DNA from: an uncultured Saprospiraceae bacterium
Lineage (GTDB): Bacteria; Bacteroidota; Bacteroidia; Chitinophagales; Saprospiraceae
NCBI GenBank assembly: GCA_937924145.1
Contig: CALDTJ010000540.1
Location: 1 to 45,260, forward strand
DNA: 45,260 nucleotides
Direction of reading: 5' to 3'
In this document: positions 37,978 to 45,260 of the stretch, one piece after another
How the letters are laid out: each line of letters begins with the position of its first letter
Numbering within the stretch: position 1 is the stretch's first letter
The notes under the pieces: generated by a model
What the model saw: the letters and a program-made list of their open reading frames with translations, nothing else
What the model was told of the DNA's origin: nothing
The model's database searches: none
Program-made: the position numbers and the translations under genes

Positions 37978-38196
37978 ATGGCAAAACAAGGCTTAATAAA
38001 ACAAGATGGAATTATAGATGAGGCGTTATCAAACGCCATGTTTAGAGTACGTCTTGAGAACGGACATATGATCGTAGCAACTATCTCAGGCAAGATGAGA
38101 ATGAATTACATTCGTATATTGCCAGGTGACAAGGTTGCCGTAGAAATGTCCCCTTACGATTTGACTAGAGGTAGAATTATCTACCGATACAAATAG
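37978..38196 (+). CDS. infA: Translation initiation factor IF-1 (start corrected from track 37873)
   Basis: [53 protein letters not shown]. Confidence 0.97.
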   Translation: MAKQGLIKQDGIIDEALSNAMFRVRLENGHMIVATISGKMRMNYIRILPGDKVAVEMSPYDLTRGRIIYRYK

Positions 38197-38268
38197 AATT
38201 GGAATCCAAGTTATTTGGAGTTCAATATTATCAAATTGTCTTTCTTCGGGAAGCACAAAATTTTTAAA

Positions 38269-38385
38269 ATGAAAGTTAGAGCGTCGATTAAAAAACGATC
38301 TGTAGATTGCAAAATCGTTAGAAGACACGGAAAAATTTACATCATCAATAAGAAAAACCCTAAGTTCAAGCAACGTCAAGGGTAA
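38269..38385 (+). CDS. rpmJ: 50S ribosomal protein L36 (absent from ORF track, 38 aa)
   Basis: Translated directly: [38 protein letters not shown]. Confidence 0.97.
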   Translation: MKVRASIKKRSVDCKIVRRHGKIYIINKKNPKFKQRQG

Positions 38386-38527
38386 TTTCTATTTTAATGA
38401 TTATAAGAAATTTCTTTCATCTAAGTTGTGAATGCTATTTCACTGCCTTGATTGGTGGTAAATCATATTTACAACACAGATAAAAGTAACTTTTTAAAGT
38501 CAATTAATCTTTTATAATTAATTTAGT

Positions 38528-38905
38528 ATGGCTCGAATTGCAGGTGTTGATTTACCTAGAAATAAACGAGGAATCATTAGTTTAACTTATATTTTTGGCA
38601 TTGGCCCTTCTATCGCAAAAGAAATTTTGGATAAGGCAGGGATGGATCCAAATACTAAGGTTCAAGACTGGACAGACGAAAATATTCGTAACATCACAAA
38701 GATGTGTCAAGATGAATATAGAGTCGAAGGGGTTTTACGTTCTGAGATTCAGATGAATATCAAGCGTTTGATGGATATCGGTTGTTACCGAGGCATCCGT
38801 CACCGTAAAGGATTACCGCTAAGAGGTCAAAGAACGCAGACTAATGCACGTACTCGTAAGGGTAAACGTAAAACAGTCGCTAATAAGAAAAAAGCAACTA
38901 AATAA
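38528..38905 (+). CDS. rpsM: 30S ribosomal protein S13
   Basis: [26 protein letters not shown]. Confidence 0.98.
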   Translation: MARIAGVDLPRNKRGIISLTYIFGIGPSIAKEILDKAGMDPNTKVQDWTDENIRNITKMCQDEYRVEGVLRSEIQMNIKRLMDIGCYRGIRHRKGLPLRGQRTQTNARTRKGKRKTVANKKKATK

Positions 38906-38999
38906 TCTAACCCTATTAAGACTGGTTCAGTTGGTACCAAGGTTTGTGTTTAACAAATTTTACCTTCAATTGTCCATCTTGTAGCGAACCTAATTCATT

Positions 39000-39392
39000 A
39001 TGGCAAAGAATAGAGCGGCGAAAGCCAAAAAGCGTAAAGTACGAGTTGAACCAGAAGGTGTTATTCACATTCAGGCAACTTTCAACAATATCATTGTGTC
39101 TATCTCTAATAAGCAAGGGCAAGTGATTTCTTGGGGATCTGCTGGTAAAGCTGGTTTTAGAGGATCTAAGAAGAACACACCTTATGCTGCACAGATTGCT
39201 GCAACAGATGCTGCGAAAGTAGCACACGAAGCAGGTATGCGTACAGCTACTGTATTAGTGAAAGGTCCAGGTTCTGGTAGAGAAGCGGCTATTCGTGCCG
39301 TTGATGCTGCTGGTATCAAGATCACTCAGATCAAAGACGTTACGCCAATTCCACACAATGGCTGTCGTCCACCAAAGAAGAGAAGAGTGTAA
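39000..39392 (+). CDS. rpsK: 30S ribosomal protein S11
   Basis: [46 protein letters not shown]. Confidence 0.98.
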   Translation: MAKNRAAKAKKRKVRVEPEGVIHIQATFNNIIVSISNKQGQVISWGSAGKAGFRGSKKNTPYAAQIAATDAAKVAHEAGMRTATVLVKGPGSGREAAIRAVDAAGIKITQIKDVTPIPHNGCRPPKKRRV

Positions 39393-39554
39393 TTAGTGAA
39401 TTGTGATTGGTTACTTGTTTAGATATTGACCAAACTCAAATTCTCATTTAATTATACATTCATATATATTTTAGCAGCGGATATAGTTCCGTTGATTTAT
39501 TAACAGGATTCATAAAGACTTCTTAAGGAGTATCATTTTAGGAATCTGATTTCT

Positions 39555-39578
39555 GACTATAAATTTTAATTTATAGTC
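39555..39578. repeat. Hairpin GACTATAAATT-TT-AATTTATAGTC in rpsK-rpsD spacer
   Basis: 11-bp perfect arms flanked by heptamer words TCTGATT TCTGACT / TCTGACT TCTGATC. Confidence 0.8.
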
Positions 39579-39641
39579 TGACTTCTGATCTCTTTTCAAA
39601 CTCAACTAAGTCAAATTTATCAATCCATAGTCTTTTAAAAA

Positions 39642-40256
39642 ATGGCTAGATATACAGGACCTCGCGCGAAAAAAGCGAGAGCACTCGGAGAACCAATTTT
39701 TGGTTTCCAAAAAGCATTTGAAAGAAAGAAGTACGCACCGGGCCAACATGGTAACACTCGTAGAAAGAAGCAAGGCTCTGACTACGGCGTACAATTGAAA
39801 GAAAAGCAAAAAGCAAAGTACACTTATGGTGTATTGGAGCGTCAGTTCCGTAACTTATTCGCTACAGCTGCTTCTAAGAAGGGCGTAACTGGTGAAGTAT
39901 TGTTACAATTGCTAGAAGCAAGATTAGATAATACAGTATTCAGATTAGGAATCGCTCCAACAAGAAGAGCTGCAAGACAGTTAGTATCACACAGACACAT
40001 CACAGTGAACGGTGTTATTACAAATGTAGCATCTTGCCAGTTAAGATCTGGAGATGTAATTGCAGTAAGAGGAAAATCTCAAGGCTTAGAAGTAGTAAGA
40101 GACAGTGTGGCAAGTAACAAAGCAGAGGTTAAGAAGTTTGGATGGTTAGAGTGGAACGCTGACAAAATGCAAGGGAAGTTTATGGCTTACCCAGAAAGAG
40201 AGAATATTCCAGAGAAAATTAACGAGCAGTTAATCGTCGAATTATATTCTAAGTAA
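39642..40256 (+). CDS. rpsD: 30S ribosomal protein S4
   Basis: [21 protein letters not shown]...[20 protein letters not shown]. Confidence 0.98.
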   Translation: MARYTGPRAKKARALGEPIFGFQKAFERKKYAPGQHGNTRRKKQGSDYGVQLKEKQKAKYTYGVLERQFRNLFATAASKKGVTGEVLLQLLEARLDNTVFRLGIAPTRRAARQLVSHRHITVNGVITNVASCQLRSGDVIAVRGKSQGLEVVRDSVASNKAEVKKFGWLEWNADKMQGKFMAYPERENIPEKINEQLIVELYSK

Positions 40257-40272
40257 TTATCGAATATATCGG

Positions 40273-40326
40273 ATCGTGATACGGTGGCATTTTTTGTAAA
40301 AAAGGTGCGTTACACGGTATCACGAT
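40273..40326. repeat. Inverted repeat ATCGTGATAC / GTATCACGAT downstream of rpsD
   Basis: 10-bp perfect arms, ~34-nt loop. Confidence 0.7.
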
Positions 40327-40561
40327 TCGTACGTTATAGCATAGACAAAAAACGAGATAATTTTGTCTATTCTTATACTTTTCTTTGAAGATTACGTGAA
40401 GTTTAATTTGTAGTGTACATTAATGAAATGCTAAATCCCCTCCCAATAAAGGAGTTTTACGTGGTTTGACTTTTTGGTTTTAAATGCTACACATTAAATT
40501 TTACCCCGAAACTATCGGGATCAAATTTTTCATTTTACCATCCTATCAAAGCAAAAAGGTT

Positions 40562-41560
40562 ATGAGTATATTAAGTTTTCAAAAGCCAGACAAAATTGTA
40601 ATGCAGAAGTCAGATGACTTCGAGGGGGTATTTGAATTCAAACCATTAGAGCCTGGATTTGGTCAGACTATCGGTAACTCTCTAAGAAGAGTTTTATTAT
40701 CTTCTTTAGAAGGTTTTGCGATTTCTGCGGTTAGAATTGCAGGTGTGGATCATGAGTTTTCTACTGTCAAAGGTGTGGTAGAAGATGTAGTGGACATCAT
40801 TTTGAATTTGAAGCAGATTCGTCTTAAGCAATTATTAGCAGACGAAAATATTTCTAGTGAGAAAATTTACTTAACGATTAGTGGACGAGAAGAGTTCAAG
40901 GCAGGGGATATTGAAGAAGCTACTAACGTTTTCAAGATAATGAATCCTGATTTGGTAATCTGCCACATGGAGCCATTCGTATCTTTAGAGATCGAATTGA
41001 CTGTGACTAAAGGTAGAGGTTACCGACCAGCAGAAGAAAACTTACCAAAAGATGCACCAATTGGTGTGGTTCCTGTAGATGCTATTTACACACCAATCAA
41101 GAATGTTTCTTACAAGGTGTCAAATACACGGGTAGAGCAGCGTACAGATTATGAGATGTTGACGATTGATGTGAAGACAGATGGTACGATTCACCCTGAA
41201 GATGCAATCAAAGAAGCGTCTCGAATCTTAATTCAGCACTTAATGTTGATTACAGATGAGAACATTACTTTTGATGATGCTTCTACAAGAGAAGAAAATA
41301 TCGTAGATGAGCACATCTTACACATGAGAAAGTTATTGAAGACTTCTTTGGAAGACTTGGATCTTTCTGTACGTGCTTACAACTGTTTGAAAGCAGCAAA
41401 GATCAATTCTTTGGGCGAAATGGTGAAATACGATACACACGAATTATTGAAGTTCAGAAACTTTGGTAAGAAGTCATTGGTAGAAATCGAAGAATTATTA
41501 CAAGATAAAGGACTTACTTTCGGTATGGACTTATCTAAATATAAATTAGACGAAGATTAA
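40562..41560 (+). CDS. rpoA: DNA-directed RNA polymerase subunit alpha (start corrected from track 40484)
   Basis: [53 protein letters not shown]. Confidence 0.97.
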   Translation: MSILSFQKPDKIVMQKSDDFEGVFEFKPLEPGFGQTIGNSLRRVLLSSLEGFAISAVRIAGVDHEFSTVKGVVEDVVDIILNLKQIRLKQLLADENISSEKIYLTISGREEFKAGDIEEATNVFKIMNPDLVICHMEPFVSLEIELTVTKGRGYRPAEENLPKDAPIGVVPVDAIYTPIKNVSYKVSNTRVEQRTDYEMLTIDVKTDGTIHPEDAIKEASRILIQHLMLITDENITFDDASTREENIVDEHILHMRKLLKTSLEDLDLSVRAYNCLKAAKINSLGEMVKYDTHELLKFRNFGKKSLVEIEELLQDKGLTFGMDLSKYKLDED

Positions 41561-41573
41561 TTAGAATTTATTT

Positions 41574-41651
41574 GAGGTTATTGAACGTTATTAGAAGTTA
41601 TTTTTTCTAAGCATAACTTACAATAACGATAATAAATAACCTCTAATAACC
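41574..41651. repeat. Decamer-iterated inverted repeat rpoA-rplQ
   Basis: GAGGTTATTG AACGTTATTA GAAGTTATTT / CATAACTTACAATAACGATAATAAATAACCTCTAATAACC. Confidence 0.8.
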
Positions 41652-41725
41652 ATTTAAAACTGCATTTACGGAGAATAATTTTCTTCGTGATGCGAAGTTC
41701 ACAAATTCAATAAAAATTAATTGTC

Positions 41726-42292
41726 ATGAGACACGGTAAAAAGTTTAACCACTTAGGTAGACAGAAAGGACATAGAAAGGCCTTATTAATGAACCTTTCT
41801 ATTGCATTGATTACTCACAAGAGAATCAACACAACATTAGCAAAGGCAAAGGCATTAAGAATTCATTTGGAGCCTTTAGTGACTAAATCTAAGACCAATT
41901 CAACGCACTCTCGTAGAGTTGTTTTTAGATATTTACAAAACAAAGTAGCCGTTCAGGAATTATTTGATGTAATTTCTGCAAAAGTAGCAGCTAGACCAGG
42001 AGGATATTTAAGAATTATCAAGACTGGTTTCCGAAAGGGAGATGGTGCTGAAATGGCAATGATTGAATTTGTAGATTTCAACGATGTATTCACTAATGCT
42101 AAAGGAGGAGAAGAATCTTCTAGCAAGAAATCTAGAAGATCTAGAAGAGGTAAGAAAGCTGCTGGAGCCGCTGCTGCTGCAACAACAACAACTGTTGTAG
42201 AAGAAGTTGTAGTAGAAAAAGAGGTAGAGAATGTAGGAGATGAAGATCCTGAATTAGCGAAGTTGAATGATCAAGAAGAAAAAGACGCATAA
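41726..42292 (+). CDS. rplQ: 50S ribosomal protein L17 with low-complexity C-terminal extension
   Basis: [45 protein letters not shown]. Confidence 0.97.
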   Translation: MRHGKKFNHLGRQKGHRKALLMNLSIALITHKRINTTLAKAKALRIHLEPLVTKSKTNSTHSRRVVFRYLQNKVAVQELFDVISAKVAARPGGYLRIIKTGFRKGDGAEMAMIEFVDFNDVFTNAKGGEESSSKKSRRSRRGKKAAGAAAAATTTTVVEEVVVEKEVENVGDEDPELAKLNDQEEKDA

Positions 42293-42320
42293 TTTATTTA
42301 TGCTGATGAAAATATAAAAT

Positions 42321-42354
42321 AGGGCGATACTAATCATAGTGTCGCCCTTTTTTT
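42321..42354 (+). terminator. Intrinsic terminator downstream of rplQ
   Basis: AGGGCGATACTA-ATCA-TAGTGTCGCCCT followed by T-tract. Confidence 0.9.
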
Positions 42355-42382
42355 ATCAAGTAACAGCCTGTTACTTGATAAA
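42352..42382. repeat. Second hairpin overlapping the terminator T-tract
   Basis: TTTATCAAGTAACAG-C-CTGTTACTTGATAAA, 15-bp perfect arms. Confidence 0.85.
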
Positions 42383-42557
42383 TTTGGATAGATTGGGCAT
42401 TTAGGCAAAACAAGAATTCGTCTTAATTGCTGCCTATTGTACAGGGTAATCGTAAGTTGTTGAAGAAATTCGAGCAATTTAAATTATCAAGCAAGGGTAA
42501 GTTACTTGATAATGAAAAAAAAGGAGGATTATCATTCTTTTCTACCTTGTTTAATCT

Positions 42558-42565
42558 TATATTTG
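42558..42565 (+). promoter_or_regulatory. Candidate -7 element for carA
   Basis: TATATTTG; no clear -33 element. Confidence 0.4.
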
Positions 42566-42637
42566 CGCCAAATTTTGAAAAACAGCCAACCAAGCTAACC
42601 GAATTCACTCATTTTTAGACCAAAAAGTGATATACTT

Positions 42638-43738
42638 ATGCAACAAGTACCAGCCGTTTTATTATTAGAAGATGGAACTGTTTTTCATGGAAAATCCGCA
42701 GGGAAAGTCGGCACGACTGCTGGCGAAATCTGTTTTAATACAGGTATGACGGGTTATCAAGAAATTTTCACAGATCCCTCTTACTTTGGTCAATTATTAG
42801 TAGCCACCAATGCACACATTGGAAATTATGGCACTAAGGATGCCGAAACAGAATCTAAAGACATCAAGATTGCAGGTTTAATTTGTAAGAATTTTACCCA
42901 CCAACACTCTCGTAAGAAGGCAGACCAGTCGATTCAGGAATATTTTGAAGGAGAACAATTAGTCGGTATTTCAGATGTAGATACTCGGGCAATTGTTAAG
43001 CACATTCGCAGCAAAGGCGCAATGAATGCAATTATCTCTTCAGAAGAAACAGATCTGAGCAAGCTAAAGAAGCAGTTGAAAAAAGTACCTAATATGGATG
43101 GGCTAGAACTAGCATCTGTTGTAAGTACTAAAGAATCTTACACGCTTGGAGAACCTAATGCTAAATACAAAATAGCTGCTTTAGACTTTGGTATCAAAAA
43201 GAATATACTAAGGTGTTTTGCCGGAAGAGATTGCTACATTAAGGTATTTCCAGCTAAGACTCCTTTCAAGGAATTAGAAGCATGGGGACCAGATGGTTAT
43301 TTCTTATCGAATGGTCCAGGCGATCCTGCACCAATGAAATATGCGGTAAAAACGGCTAAAGCTATTCTAAAGAAAGACAAGCCATTATTTGGTATTTGTT
43401 TAGGACATCAGATACTTGCTTTAGCAGTAGATATTCCAACTTATAAAATGCACCACGGACATAGAGGGATCAATCATCCCGTTAAAAACTTGGTGACTGG
43501 AAAATGTGAGATTACCAGCCAGAATCATGGTTTCGGAGTAAGTCCAGAAGCAATTAATGCAAATACAGATAAGGTGGAAGTCACTCACCGAAACTTAAAC
43601 GATGATACCATCGAAGGGATCAGAGTGATCGGTAAAAATGCGTTCTCTGTTCAATATCACCCAGAGGCATCACCCGGACCACATGATTCAAGATACCTAT
43701 TCGATTTCTTCATCGAAATGATGGAAAAGAATAAATAA
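42638..43738 (+). CDS. carA: Carbamoyl-phosphate synthase small subunit
   Basis: LLLEDGTVFHGKSAG...GEICFNTGMTGYQEIFTDPSY; LFGICLGHQILALA; QYHPEASPGPHDS. Confidence 0.97.
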   Translation: MQQVPAVLLLEDGTVFHGKSAGKVGTTAGEICFNTGMTGYQEIFTDPSYFGQLLVATNAHIGNYGTKDAETESKDIKIAGLICKNFTHQHSRKKADQSIQEYFEGEQLVGISDVDTRAIVKHIRSKGAMNAIISSEETDLSKLKKQLKKVPNMDGLELASVVSTKESYTLGEPNAKYKIAALDFGIKKNILRCFAGRDCYIKVFPAKTPFKELEAWGPDGYFLSNGPGDPAPMKYAVKTAKAILKKDKPLFGICLGHQILALAVDIPTYKMHHGHRGINHPVKNLVTGKCEITSQNHGFGVSPEAINANTDKVEVTHRNLNDDTIEGIRVIGKNAFSVQYHPEASPGPHDSRYLFDFFIEMMEKNK

Positions 43739-43835
43739 TCGTAGCTTAGGCATTCTTGCCTGAGCACATCTAGTATAGCTCAAACCAAATAGCCCTTTTT
43801 TAACTCAGTGCAAAATTGGCCATTCACTCGGCTAA

Positions 43836-45137
<1,302 letters not shown>

Positions 45138-45147
45138 ATCGGTTATA

Positions 45148-45220
45148 ACGGTTGTCTGTTATCAGTTATCTGTTTCCTATTAAGGAAACTGACAACCGAT
45201 AACAGATAACTGACAACTGA
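45148..45220. repeat. Heptamer-iterated inverted repeat downstream of eno
   Basis: GTTGTCT GTTATCA GTTATCT GTTTCC-tattaa-GGAAA CTGACAA CCGATAA CAGATAA CTGACAA CTGA. Confidence 0.9.
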
Positions 45221-45260
45221 ACTAACTTCTATTCATTTTTTTTGCTAAATTGGGGCTCAT

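Noticed and set aside
40484-40561. N-terminal extension of rpoA in the ORF track
   Set aside because: RpoA-like sequence begins at [15 protein letters not shown]; the upstream codons look like spacer.
42427-42618. 63-aa ORF upstream of carA
   Set aside because: Lies over hairpins and the candidate carA promoter; no family features.

Overview
Bacteroidota chromosomal window (probably Saprospirales-like, inferred from gene content). Left part: a REP-associated Y1 (RAYT) transposase beside palindromes; ~1.5 kb of non-coding, palindrome-rich DNA; a PorP/SprF - OmpA/PD40 - 2000-aa SprB-repeat adhesin cluster with a type-B T9SS sorting domain; and an accessory patch (Cys-rich lipoprotein, 67-aa HTH-like protein, SMI1/KNR4-like protein, O-antigen ligase, Nnr, GxxExxY protein). 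Right part: rpsL-rpsG-fusA, then S10-spc-alpha ribosomal genes through secY/map/infA/rpoA/rplQ, then carA and eno. Strongest non-annotated signals: (1) many spacers in the ribosomal cluster are long and filled with quasi-palindromes made of iterated 7-, 8- or 10-bp words, each spacer with its own word; (2) the GxxExxY gene lies between two identical 103-bp hairpin repeats; (3) a 67-aa HTH-like gene is bracketed by helically phased 11-bp and 10-bp tandem arrays; (4) a cluster of palindromes with different stems but a constant GAA/TTC triloop sits beside the RAYT gene; (5) dispersed hairpin repeats show compensatory stem changes; (6) a degenerate duplicate of the O-antigen ligase 3' end flanks the accessory patch. 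All calls are by eye from sequence; no searches or folding were run.
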